A DNA stretch of 64,000 bases, taken from Cordia subcordata (taxonomy: Eukaryota; Streptophyta; Magnoliopsida; Boraginales; Cordiaceae). Position 1 is the first letter of the stretch; each line of letters starts with the position of its first letter. Where the stretch lies: positions 278,093 to 342,092 of the forward strand of contig JAPTOF010000038.1 of NCBI GenBank assembly GCA_028554755.1, in the 5' to 3' direction. A program made the translations under genes and the position numbers. Of this stretch, positions 1 through 9,629 are shown one piece after another. A model generated the notes under the pieces. That model was not told the DNA's origin and made no database searches. It saw only the letters and a program-made list of their open reading frames with translations.

Positions 1-2132
1 TCTTTTTTCCACTCCTCAAAGTTGCTCCAAGAGGTAAATGCTACTTATATTGCCCTTATTCCCAAAGTCCAAAACCCTTCTTGGGTAAAAGATTTTAGGC
101 CTATTTCTTGCTGCAACACCATTTATAAATGCATATCCAAGATTCTTGCAAATAGGCTCAAAGAGTGTTTGCCTTCTATCATCTCTTGGAATCAATCGGC
201 TTTTATTAAAGGGAGGCTTATTAATGAGAATATTCTTGTTGCACATGATATCCTTAGAGGCTATTCAAGAACTCATATTTCTCCTCGTTGTGCACTCAAA
301 GTTGATATCATGAAGGCTTTTGATTCACTCAATTGGAATTTTATTGAATGTACTCTTCATGCGTTTGGCTTCCCAAGTTTCTTTGTGAAATGGATCATGT
401 CTTGTATCACATCAACAAGTTTCTCTGTGGCAATCAATGGAAGTTTAGAGGGTATTTTAAAGGAGCAAATGGGATAAGGCAAGGATCCTCTCACCATACA
501 TTTTTGTTATTTGCATGGAAGTATTATCATGCATGCTCAACAAGTTGGAACAAGATCAAAAGTTTGGGTTTCATCCAAAATGTGCAAAGTTGAGGTTGAA
601 CCATCTTTGTTTTGCTGATGACCTTTTATCTTTTGCAAAGGAAATATCAAATCAATTTAGTTCATTATGGATGTCTTGGAGAACTTTTGCTATCTCTAGG
701 GTCTTATAGCAAACCCTTCCAAGAGTAATATTTTCTTTGGTGGTGTTCCTCATGAAACAAAGCTGGCCATTCTCTGCAAAATGAACTTCAAAGAAGGTAA
801 TCTTCCTATAAGATATTTGGGTGTTCCTCTTGTGTCAAGGAAGCTCCGTAGGGCAGATTGTTTACCTCTTTTGGAGAAAATCAATAGAAGGCTTGAAAGC
901 TGGACCAATCATTGGCTTTCCTACATGGGTAGATTAACCCTTATCAAATCCACACTCTTGCAAATTTGTTCCTTTTGGGCTGGTGCATTTCTTCTTCCCA
1001 AAAGTATCATTCAAAAACTGAATCCAAATTTTGTGCTTTCCTTTGGAAGAATACTGGGGCTAAGATTGCATGGAAAGACATTTGTCTCCTCTTGATGAAG
1101 GTGGACTTGGTATCCGGAAGATTGAAGACATCAACAGCACTTTTCTCCTTAAATCCTTTTGGAGAATGTATACTTGTAGGGATTCTCTTTGGAGCAATTG
1201 GATGCAAATTAACTACATCAAGGACAAATCGATTTGGACTCTCACCACTTCTAAGGATGATAGTTGGGTTCTCAAAACCTCCTCAAAATTGAAACTTTGC
1301 AAGAGCCCATATCTCTCATGTACTCGGCAATGGAAAGCACACGCACTTTTGGCATGACAAATGGCACACACATGGGGTACTTAGCAATTTTTGGAGCAGC
1401 ACTCTCAACAATCCACCATACTATGCTAAGGTGTGTGACATTTTCGTTTTTGGTAATTGGTTTTGGCCTATTCATCTCATGCATTTTGATCCACCTTGCA
1501 CCAATCTTGTGGAAGAAAATCTTGATGCTTTTACTTGGAAACTTTCTCCAAATGGTGAATTCACTTTCTCGCACACTTGGGAGGAAATCAGAAGGAAGAA
1601 GAATAAAGTTGATTGGCACTATATTGTTTGGTTCAAAGGACATACACCAAGACATGCATTTTTTACTTGGCTTGCTATTCATGATCGACTTTCCACAAAA
1701 TTCAGATTGCTTTATTGGGGTAGAGAGCTGAATCCCACTTGCATTTTTTGCAACTTTGGATGTGAAACTAGAGACCATCTTTTCTTTAATTGTTGTTTCA
1801 CTAGAAGGATCTGGAGGAAAGGACTTCATCTTACCATGATCCAAGAAACTTTGATCGATTGGGGAGACATTATTGCTTTTATTTCACCTTTTGCACTCGA
1901 AGATAATCTTAAAGCTACTATCTTGAAGCACTTTTTGGAGGCTGCAATCTACTTCATTTGGATTGAGAGGAATCATCGTGAATTTCACAAGAGTTTCAAG
2001 ACAGAGGAGCAAATCTTTTCATCCATCTTTAATCATGTTAGACTTAAATGCATTGTTGGAAAATATTTCACTACTTCTAGTTTGAATAGGAAAATTTGTA
2101 AATTGTGGGGGATGGAAGAAATCCTCCTTTGA
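1..2132 (+). pseudogene. LINE ORF2 fragment: reverse transcriptase and zf-RVT domain
   Basis: Encodes the fingers and palm of a LINE reverse transcriptase (NQSAFIKGR, KVDIMKAFDSLNW, the GIRQG region, CFADDL with the catalytic Asp pair near 610-625), then a linker and a C-terminal Cys/His domain (CIFCNFGCETRDHLFF near 1740-1785), ending in a stop at 2130-2132. ORF2 normally primes reverse transcription at the nicked target. The frame is broken at about 475-490, 645-715, 1012-1020, 1086 and 1290. Several breaks are lost bases in short homopolymers compared with copies B and C: the site reads aaggatcctctc here and aaggggatcccctctc in copy C. Not functional as read. Confidence 0.9.
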
Positions 2133-2201
2133 TCAGTTTGTATTTGTAATTTTGTTTTCTTTCTTGAATGAAATTTCTTACTTTCCTCGCAAAAAAAAAA
2201 A
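1..2201 (+). mobile_element. L1-type LINE, 3' part (copy A), cut by the window edge
   Basis: Non-LTR retrotransposon fragment ending in an 11-base poly(A) at 2191-2201, preceded by the family 3' terminus CTTACTTTCCTCGC. It is nearly identical to 29991-32192 (direct) and to the inverse complement of about 58769-60970, so the three copies form one recent family. The 5' end lies outside the window. At 2202 another LINE's reverse transcriptase begins abruptly, so copy A is inserted in that LINE; the left target duplication is not visible. Confidence 0.93.
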
Positions 2202-4373
2202 GTTACTTGGAATATTGTTGGGGAGGATGTTCTTAATGCTATTGGCTATTTTTCAACTCCAACAAGCTTCTTAAGGAGGTAAATGCAACTTGCATTGCTC
2301 TTGTGCCTAAAATCTCAAATCCATTTTCAGACAAAGATTTTAGACATATCTCTTATTGCAATACCATATACAAGTGCATTTCTAAACTTCTTGCCAATAG
2401 ACTCAAGGATTTCTTATCTTGTATTATCTCATGGAACCAATCGGCCTTTGTCAAGGGAAGATTTATCAATGAAAACATTCTTGTGGCTCATGATCTTCTT
2501 AGAGGCTATACAAGAAGACATATTTCTCCTAGATATGCACTTAAAGTTGACATCGTGAAAGCTTTTGATTCCCTCAATTGGAAGTTTATTGAAGCTACTC
2601 TTCTTGCTTTTGGGTTCCCATAACATTTTGTTGCTTGGATTATGACTTGCATGACAACACCAAACTTCTTTATTGCAATCAATGGTAGTCTTGAAGGATA
2701 TTTCAATGGTGCAAATGGTATTAGGCAAGGTGACCCCCTCTCCCCTTACCTATTTGTCGTATGCGTGGAAGTCCTTTCTTGCATGCTTTACAAGTTGAAA
2801 GATAATCCAAGGTTTGGTTTTCATCCCAATTGTGTAAACCTCAAGCTAAACCACTTTTGCTTTGCTGATGATCTCTTCATTTTTTGCAAAGGTAACTCAG
2901 ATTCAATTGAATGTATTGTGGAAATCATGGATGTCTTCTTCTCTTCTTCAGGGATTAAAGTGAATAACTCAAAAAGTCACATCTTCTTTGGGGGAGTCTC
3001 TTGTGATACAAAAAAGGCTATTCTTGAAAAAGTGGAGTTCATTGAAGGAAGCTTGCCAATGAAATACTTAGGCATCCCTCTTGTCTCAAGAAAACTAAGG
3101 AAAGCCGATTGTCTTCCTCTTTTGGAGAAAATTACAAAGAAACTTGACAGCTGGACTTCTCAATGGTTATCCTATGGTGGTAGACTCCTCCTTATCAAGT
3201 CTACTCTCTTGCAAATTTGTGCATTTTGGGCAAGCTCCATCTTACTTCCAAAAGGTACCATCTCAGCCACTGAATCTAAATTTAGAGCTTTTCTTTGGAA
3301 AGGTACGGGTGCAAAAATTGCATGGAAAGATATTTGTTTGCCACTTGATGAAGGTGGTCCTGGTGTGAGGAGAATTGTGGACATCAATACTACTTTTCTT
3401 CTCAAAATTTTTTGAAGAATGTATGCTCACAAAGACTCACTTTGGAGTAACTAGATTCGTGGAAACTATATCAAAGGAAGCTCCATTTGGACAACAAATC
3501 ACAATAGAGATGCAAGCTGGATCATAAAGAAGTTACTTGAACACCGAGACATTGTTAGAGGACTCATCTCACATAGCATCGGAAATGGCATTCACACCCA
3601 TTTTTAGCTGGACAAATGGCATCACACGGGCATCCATTTCAACCATTGGAGTGACATTTTTCCCGATCCTTCTCTCCTTGCAAAGGTATGGGATCTTTAT
3701 CTTAATGGAAATTGGAACTGGCCATCACAACTTGCAAATATGGAGCCTCCAAACTATCCCTTTATTGAAGAAAATGATGATTGTGTTATATGGGATCTCT
3801 CACCTAATGGGGATTTTTCATTTCGCCACACTTGGGAGCACATTAGATCAAAAAGTAACAAAATCTATTGGCGCCACATTGTTTGGTTCAAAAGGCATAC
3901 TCCAAGGCATGCTTTCATCTCCTAGCTAGCCTTTCATGATCAGTTGAGCACTAAAGATTGTATCCTCTCTTAGGAAAAGGAAATCAAGCCAACATGCATT
4001 TTTTGTAACTTGGGTTGTGAGACTAAGTCTCATCTCTTCTTCAGTTGTAGTTTCACCAAAAGATTGAGGGAAAAAGGACTCCACCTCTCTATGTTTAGTA
4101 ATTCCCTTACAAGTTGGGAGGATATCATGCAATTCTTCATATCAAGCACCCTTGAGAAGAATCTTAAAGCACTTTTTGGTAGCAGCAATTTACGTTATTT
4201 GGGAAGAAAGAAATGCGCGAGAATTCAGAAAAAGTTTTCGTACTGAGGAACAAGTCTTCTCATCCATTTACAATCATGTTAGATCAAAATATAGCTTTAG
4301 CAACACTTTTTCTCCTTTTAGTACTAACCGCACGTTATGTAAATCATGGGGTATTGAAAATATTCTAGCTTAG
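2202..4373 (+). pseudogene. LINE ORF2 remnant: reverse transcriptase and zf-RVT
   Basis: The reverse transcriptase is readable from about 2290 (KDFRHISYCNTIYKCISK) through the FADDLF motif near 2865. 2642-3415 is the longest open piece (257 residues). The zf-RVT part follows (CIFCNLGCETKSHLFF near 3990-4035) and the frame ends at 4371-4373. Stops at 3413-3415, 3452-3454 and 3923-3925 all fall where related copies have tryptophan, and the one near 2622 replaces a glutamine, which fits C-to-T decay on either strand. Frameshifts also occur near 3530 and 4170. Non-functional. Confidence 0.88.
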
Positions 4374-4456
4374 ATTACCCCATTCATTGTACATCTATTT
4401 CTGTACATCACTTTCTTTGATTAATACAAATCTTACTTTCCACGCAAAAAAAAAAA
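2202..4456 (+). mobile_element. L1-type LINE, 5'-truncated, in a third LINE
   Basis: An older LINE copy, diverged from copy A. It runs from within the reverse transcriptase (VTWNIVGEDV) to a 3' UTR ending CTTACTTTCCACGC and poly(A) 4446-4456. Just after the tail the sequence becomes an endonuclease domain in the same orientation, so this copy is inserted in the LINE at 4457-8021. Its own continuity at the left is interrupted by copy A. Confidence 0.87.
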
Positions 4457-4526
4457 GCTCATGGGCCTCACTTTACTTGGACAAACAAAGGGGACGTTGG
4501 CAACTCTTTGGCAAGCAAACTTGATA

Positions 4527-4888
4527 GAATCTTATTCCTTGGGATGATATTTTGGCATATCTTACACCGCTTGCTCTTGAGAAAAGCATGAAGGCAACCA
4601 TTTTAAAACACTTATTTAGAGCTTCAATTATCACATTTGGTTGGAATGGAACAAACGCATTTTCAACATGCAAGCTCGAACGAAAGAAAGCATTTTTCTC
4701 ACCATTTTCAATGATGTACATGCTAGAATCTCTTGTTGTAAAAAATTTCCCCCATCCCACACAAACATTGCACTTGGAAAGAAGTAGAAGCTTGAAGATA
4801 TCATTGTATAGGCTTCCTTCTTTTTGACTCTTTTGCTCTTGTACTTTGTACATTTGTTTATAAAATACTTACTTACTTCACAAAGAAA
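4527..4888 (+). mobile_element. Short 5'-truncated LINE 3' end
   Basis: About 360 bp holding the last codons of an ORF2 (ILAYLTPLALEKSMKATILKH is readable across frames), a short 3' UTR and an imperfect A-rich tail (caaagaaaaa). The target duplication is AAGCAAACTTGATA at 4513-4526 and 4889-4902 (14 bp). The same subfamily is present at 17216-17668. It splits the endonuclease codons of the host LINE exactly, which resume after the second repeat. Confidence 0.9.
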
Positions 4889-4924
4889 AAGCAAACTTGA
4901 TAAAGCCTTGTTGAATACAAGTTG

Positions 4925-4947
4925 ACCCCATACGCCCAAAAAAAAAA
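4925..4947 (+). mobile_element. 23-bp poly(A)-tailed micro-insertion
   Basis: The host LINE reading frame is continuous if 4925-4947 plus one copy of AAGTTG is removed. The inserted bases are 13 non-A bases ending in CGCCC, then ten A. AAGTTG occurs directly before the insert (4919-4924) and at 4946-4951. The CGC plus poly(A) end resembles the LINE 3' terminus, so this looks like a target-primed event that copied almost nothing but the tail. Confidence 0.6.
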
Positions 4948-5260
4948 GTTGGCTCCACAATACCATCATTCCTTCCTATTGGTGGATAGCCCTAAAATTT
5001 CCGATCATTGCCCTCTTATCATGCATATTTGTAAGACTTGGCAATCCTTCCTAAGCCTTTCGAATTTTATAATACTTGGACTTCTTGAAGCTTGTGGAAG
5101 AACATTGGAGTACATGTGTCCTTGGTGCTCTAATGTTTATTCTCTATCAAAAGCAAAGAATTCTTAAGCAAGCACTCAAATCTTTTGATAAGAAGCATTT
5201 TTTTTTTCGAGTTAAGTGAGAATTTTTTATCCAATCGCAATTTGGTACAATCCATCCATT

Positions 5261-5310
5261 ACCCCCAAATCAAAGATACAACATAACAATTGGTGACTAG
5301 ATTTGGGGGT
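5261..5310 (-). other. 3' UTR hairpin of ORF1-only element E1
   Basis: Arms ACCCCCAAATC (5261-5271) and GATTTGGGGGT (5300-5310) pair perfectly over 11 bp around a 28-nt loop. On the minus strand the loop contains TTGTAT. It lies about 55 nt upstream of the poly(A) start. The same structure with different arm bases recurs in the other ORF1-only elements. Confidence 0.8.
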
Positions 5311-5405
5311 AAGTAAAACAACAAAACAACAAAGCGAGAATTTCAAAATAACAAAGAACAAGAGAAAATCAATGTAAACCAAGGATCAACAAAAACATGA
5401 AAAAG

Positions 5406-6833
5406 CTAGATTGCAGTAGCCATGTGTAAAGGGGGAGAGATAATTTTTCCTTCTCTTCCATAATCGATAAAAGCTTTAACATGAACTTCTTCGGCTTGCA
5501 CATTTCTTCCAAGATCTTCTCCTCCTATCTTTTCATTCACGGGCTCATTTTCAACTTCACTGAGGGGATCAATACTCTTGGTCGCCTCATTATCATTTCC
5601 TTTCCCAATTTCATTTACATTTTCTTCACTATCCTTTGCATCTTCAATATCGAGGTTGGCAAACCGATTTGAGCAAGAGGGCATATTTTATGATTTTGTT
5701 GTATTATTTGCACTAGGAGCGAGTGCAACACTTGAGAATGGTTTTGAATCCACAAAATAAGTTCTTTTCCACACTTTCTTAGTCTTTTGACCATTCCATC
5801 CATCATCTCTTTTCCTATCCCGTTGGGGTTGGAACTTAGGAACATTGTGATTGATTGCATTGGGACACGTAGAGAGGGAATGCCCAACAATTTTACATTT
5901 AGAGCAAACAAGAGGCTTCCATGCATATTCGACTTCAATTCTGGCCCATTCACTATTCCTAAGCTTCACGAAAGTATGATCCGGCAAATCATTAGAAATA
6001 TCCATTTCAATACAAACCCTTGCAAACCCAACAAAAGTTCTAGATTCTGTGAGTTTGTCCATTTGCAATAGAAACCCAAAGTACTAGCAATATCGCTCAA
6101 ACCACGTCTACTAATAAGTGAGCAAGGCACGTTTCTAAGTTTGACCCAAAGAGGGACCTTGTCCCAACTAAAATTAATCAATTGTGCATTAGGGTCCCAT
6201 CTTCTAAGTAAAAGAGGCCGATGGTTAACATGCCAAATTTTTTCCATAACATGATCACAAGCATCATCATTTTCAAACTTGAAAACATAAAGACCATTTT
6301 TGGCTAATTTGACATCAATTCTACTAAAATTCTTCCAATGAATGTTAACCATTTTGCAAATGAAAAATGGGGGAGGGTGCCCAATAAATTGACCAATCAA
6401 GCTATGTCTCCAATGCTTATCACCCTCCTTAAAGATTTCATTAGGTGGGGTAGCACCAAAGAAACCATTCTCAAGAATAGGATGATAAAATTCAAGCTTG
6501 TGAGAGTGAACGAGATTACCTAAACAAGTGTTTTTCCAATTCAAGTCAACATTCCAAGCCTTTTGTGAGGTGAAATGTTGTTGGGAAGCAAATCCACCAA
6601 CTTGATTGGCAGCCACGAACTATGAGGAATAAGCTTTTGAGTCATCAAGAGAATGAGTCACATTACCCGGGAATGAGTTTCTGTCCATTTGGGAAAATGG
6701 TAGGTAATTTGACCCATTATAAGTGGGCAACGACTTGATTGTAGGGCCAGAAAGCTTTGCCATTGTGTCATCCACGTTTGACTAGTTGGGAGAGTCAGAG
6801 TGAGCACCCAAAATAGCTCTAGAACTTGATTGG
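5406..6833 (-). pseudogene. ORF1 (DUF4283 plus zinc knuckle), broken
   Basis: ORF1 proteins of plant L1 elements bind the element RNA. Visible on the minus strand: the DUF4283-like fold (GQFIGHPPPFFICKMVNIHWKN, WHVNHRPLLLRRWD, KVPLWVKLRNVPCSLI) at about 6120-6420, the ARVCIEMDI segment near 6000, a zinc knuckle CSKCKIVGHSLSTC near 5875-5916, and the NRFANLD motif near 5665. The frame is broken by a frameshift near 6065, a stop near 5688, and a TAG at 6622-6620 that is also present at the same codon in the copy at 21422-21424. The normal stop is at 5408-5406. Confidence 0.88.
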
Positions 6834-6850
6834 TTGATAAGAAGCATTTT

Positions 6851-8021
6851 GCTTGTATTCCAAATGCCATTAAAGATCTGCATGGGGAACTTGAGGCTAT
6901 CCAATGTGTACTCCTTAATGGTGACCATAATGCTGCACTTCTTAACAAGGGAAAAAGTATTTTGATCAACTTGGAAGGTCTTGATGCTACTTATAAAGCT
7001 ATGCTTATCCAAAAATAAAGATTAGCATGGACCACAGAAGAGGATTCAAACACCAAATTCTTTCATAATGCTGTGAAAGGAAGGAAGATCAAAAATATTA
7101 TTCATGCAATCAAGAATGAGAATGGGCATCTTCTTTTGGAGGACTTTGAAGTGAAAAATAAATTCATTGGCTACTACAAAAAACTCCTTGGCACTAAATC
7201 TTCTTTTTTTTTTTATTTTTTTTCGTGAGGAGCCACTAAATCTTCTTCATATGTTAGTGTGGACATCTTGAGAAACATCCTTGGAAAATCAATTGGAGAT
7301 AATTTTGCTGCCACCATTATTGCGCCTATCTCCAAGCATGAAATCAAGGATACACTTTTCTCTCTTAATTCCAACAAGAGTCTAGGGCCAGATGGCTTTA
7401 CATCTCATTTATACAAGGTTGCTTGGGAGATAGTTGGGGAAGATGTTATAAATGCAATCAACTCCTTCTTTGAATCAAGTAAGCTTCTAAAGGAGGTAAA
7501 TTCCACCATTATTGCACTTGTGCCTAAAGTCCCAAATCCCTCCATGGTTAAAGATTTTAGGCCAATTTCTTGTTGCAACACCATTTACAAATGCATCTCT
7601 AAGATTATTGCTAATAGGCTCAAAGCTTGCTTACATCAAATTATTTCGTGGAATCAATTAGCTTTTATCAAGAATAGGCTCATTCATGAAAACATTCTTC
7701 TTGCACATGACATTTTGAGAGGTTATTGTAGAAGTCATATCTCCCCAAGATGTGCTCTTAAAGTTGATCTTATGAAGGCTTTTGATACTTTGAATTGGAG
7801 TTTTATTGAATGCACTCTTCTTGCTTTTGGCTTTCCCCAAAATTTTGTGGATTGAATTAGGGCTTGTGTTACAACTCTTATCTTCTCTATTGCCCTTAAT
7901 GGTGGTTTGGAAGGCTACTTCCTAAGAGCGAATGGCATTAGGCAAGGCGACCCTATCTCTCCCTGCTTTTTTGTTCTTTGTATGGAGGTGCTTTCTTGTA
8001 TGCTTAACAAGTTGAAGAATA
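6851..8021 (+). pseudogene. LINE ORF2 remnant: linker and N-terminal reverse transcriptase
   Basis: The third piece of the 4457-8021 LINE. After the linker helices (about 6851-7190), 7259-7855 is open for 198 residues, including the RT start NKSLGPDGFTSHLYK, the KDFRPISCCNTIYKC block and KVDLMKAFDTLNW. A TGA at 7853-7855 replaces the conserved Trp of FVDWI. The frame then continues through the GANGIRQGDP region to CMEVLSCMLNKLKN, where the element is cut at 8021. The FADD active-site motif is missing from this piece. Confidence 0.87.
7206..7233 (-). mobile_element. 28-bp poly(A)-tailed micro-insertion (minus strand)
   Basis: The 14-bp repeat CACTAAATCTTCTT (7192-7205 and 7234-7247) flanks a stretch of T broken by one A, then cgtgaggagc. 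On the minus strand this is about ten unique bases followed by a poly(A) tail. Removing it with one repeat restores the host LINE sequence. It is an almost completely 5'-truncated retroinsertion. Confidence 0.75.
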
Positions 8022-9442
8022 AACTCTACTTTCTCCAAATCATTTCTCTCCAGCCGAAATGCTCTCTCCTCTCATTAAACTTCTTCTGCTTGGCCACCAC
8101 CACCGTCACACCTTGCCTAAACACTGAACCCAAACACTTCATCAAACCCGTCCCCTTGCCCTATCATTTCTTAGATTCATGGGCAAGAAGAAGAAATCCT
8201 CTCCATCTTCAACTAAGACTAGCTCAAGGCTTTCAACTAAGAAGCAAACACCTGAGGCTGACACTAATGCTAAGCTTAAATCTTGCGATTGTGTTGCTCT
8301 TACTCATGTGGAAGCTCATGAAGAGGTTGAATCAGCCTCTTCACCTTTACCTCTCGAAAGTGAAGATGCTTCTTCAACCTCGAAAGAATTGAAAAATGTG
8401 TTTGATGTACTTTAAAATGGCATAACTTTCAAGGAGATGCAAGATGCAAACTTTATAGCCAAAGCTGAGCTTGCCTATAGCCTTGGAAGGAAGTCAAGGT
8501 ATCTTTCACCTAGTCCTAAATGGATTGATTCCATGTTAGAGAAAAAATTGATCGAATATGATATTGCTAAAACCTTTTTGTCTCACAAACAACAGCTGTC
8601 GAGGTTGGTGCTCCTTTCTCAAATGGAGTTTTAGGTGAAAACTCTCCAAAATTTAGAGAACAAGGGAAGAAGATAACCTTCTATTACCCAATGGTCCTTG
8701 CTCAGTTGATCCGGTCGCAAGCATTGCTGTTAGAGTTTTAGCTAACAAGACTTTACATGAAGTGCCATTAGCCTCTCATACTTTGACAACTCATCATGGG
8801 CCATGTGAGCAAGTACAACAAAGTCAAAATCAATTCAAAAACTTGATACATTTTCCCTCCACTCCCTTTGGTTGTTCCTACCAAGCCAGCTCACAAAGAT
8901 AACTCACATGACGTGGCAACCGCTTCATCTTCTCATGCCACATCACCAACCAAAACTAACAAGCAAAGTCAGGTTGCTTCTCCCGATCAAAATGTCGAAA
9001 CTGGTTCCAAAAAAGCTTTCGATAAGAAGGAAAATGCATAGAAGAAACCCTCTTGGCATAAGTATGTTCCTACTTCAAATGTTTATTCTTCAAGTTGGAA
9101 CAATGATTTTGCTAAACATGTCAAGAATAAACTTCAATTTGAAGAACCACATGAAGTTAGATATGAAAATGGCATAAGAGTCACGAATGACCCTCCAAGT
9201 GATTTGCATGATGATGGTGAGCAACCTTGGACGCATTGCCAAGTTTGTCAGTTTATGGGAGCCCCTCCACCTTTTTCACATATCAAATATATGGTTGAAA
9301 ATGCTTGGTGGAAGTTTGGAAAGATTGATATCACTTACAAGGGTTGAGGACTCTATGTCTTCAAGTTTGAAAAGGAAGAATTTTTTTTTGAGTTAAGTGA
9401 GAATTTTATTCAAACGCAAAAAAGAACAATCCAAAGCATACT

Positions 9443-9485
9443 CCTCAATCCACTAGACAATAGCCAACAAATCAAGGATGAGGGA
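9443..9485 (-). other. Weak 3' UTR hairpin of E2
   Basis: CCTCAATCC (about 9443-9451) can pair with GGATGAGG (about 9476-9483) with one bulged base. It is in the same position relative to the tail as the strong hairpins of the other ORF1-only elements, but this is the poorest match of the set. Confidence 0.4.
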
Positions 9486-9629
9486 CAGTAAAACAAACAA
9501 CAAAAGCAATCAAGTCCAATGCCCTGAATCCCACAACAAATATACTGACAATTGAAGGGGTTGGGGCAAAGATAAAAAGAAAGAAGGATACAACTTGACG
9601 TAAACAATCAGCAAGTAAAAGAAAATAAA

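Larger units (their letters stand above)
5202..6833 (-). mobile_element. ORF1-only LINE-like element (E1), 5'-truncated
   Basis: Minus-strand insertion bounded by a 17-bp duplication, TTGATAAGAAGCATTTT, at 5185-5201 and 6834-6850. The poly(T) (5198-5207) marks the 3' end and overlaps the duplication. Reading on the minus strand: ORF1 with no ORF2, then a 3' UTR of about 200 bp with a hairpin, terminus CTCACTTAACTCG and poly(A). It is closely related to 21225-22784 on the plus strand. Confidence 0.92.
4457..8021 (+). mobile_element. L1-type LINE body (endonuclease to RT), riddled with insertions
   Basis: Host LINE recovered in three pieces: 4457-4526 (endonuclease, GPHFTWTNK), 4903-5201 (VDSPKISDHCPL, the conserved SDH motif) and 6851-8021 (linker and reverse transcriptase). 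The gaps are a LINE 3' fragment (4527-4888), a 23-bp insertion (4925-4947), an ORF1-only element (5202-6833) and a 28-bp insertion (7206-7233). Each is bounded by short direct repeats. At 8021, inside the RT just after the CMEVLSCMLNKLKN motif, the sequence changes to another LINE's 5' leader; no duplication was found there. Confidence 0.85.
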
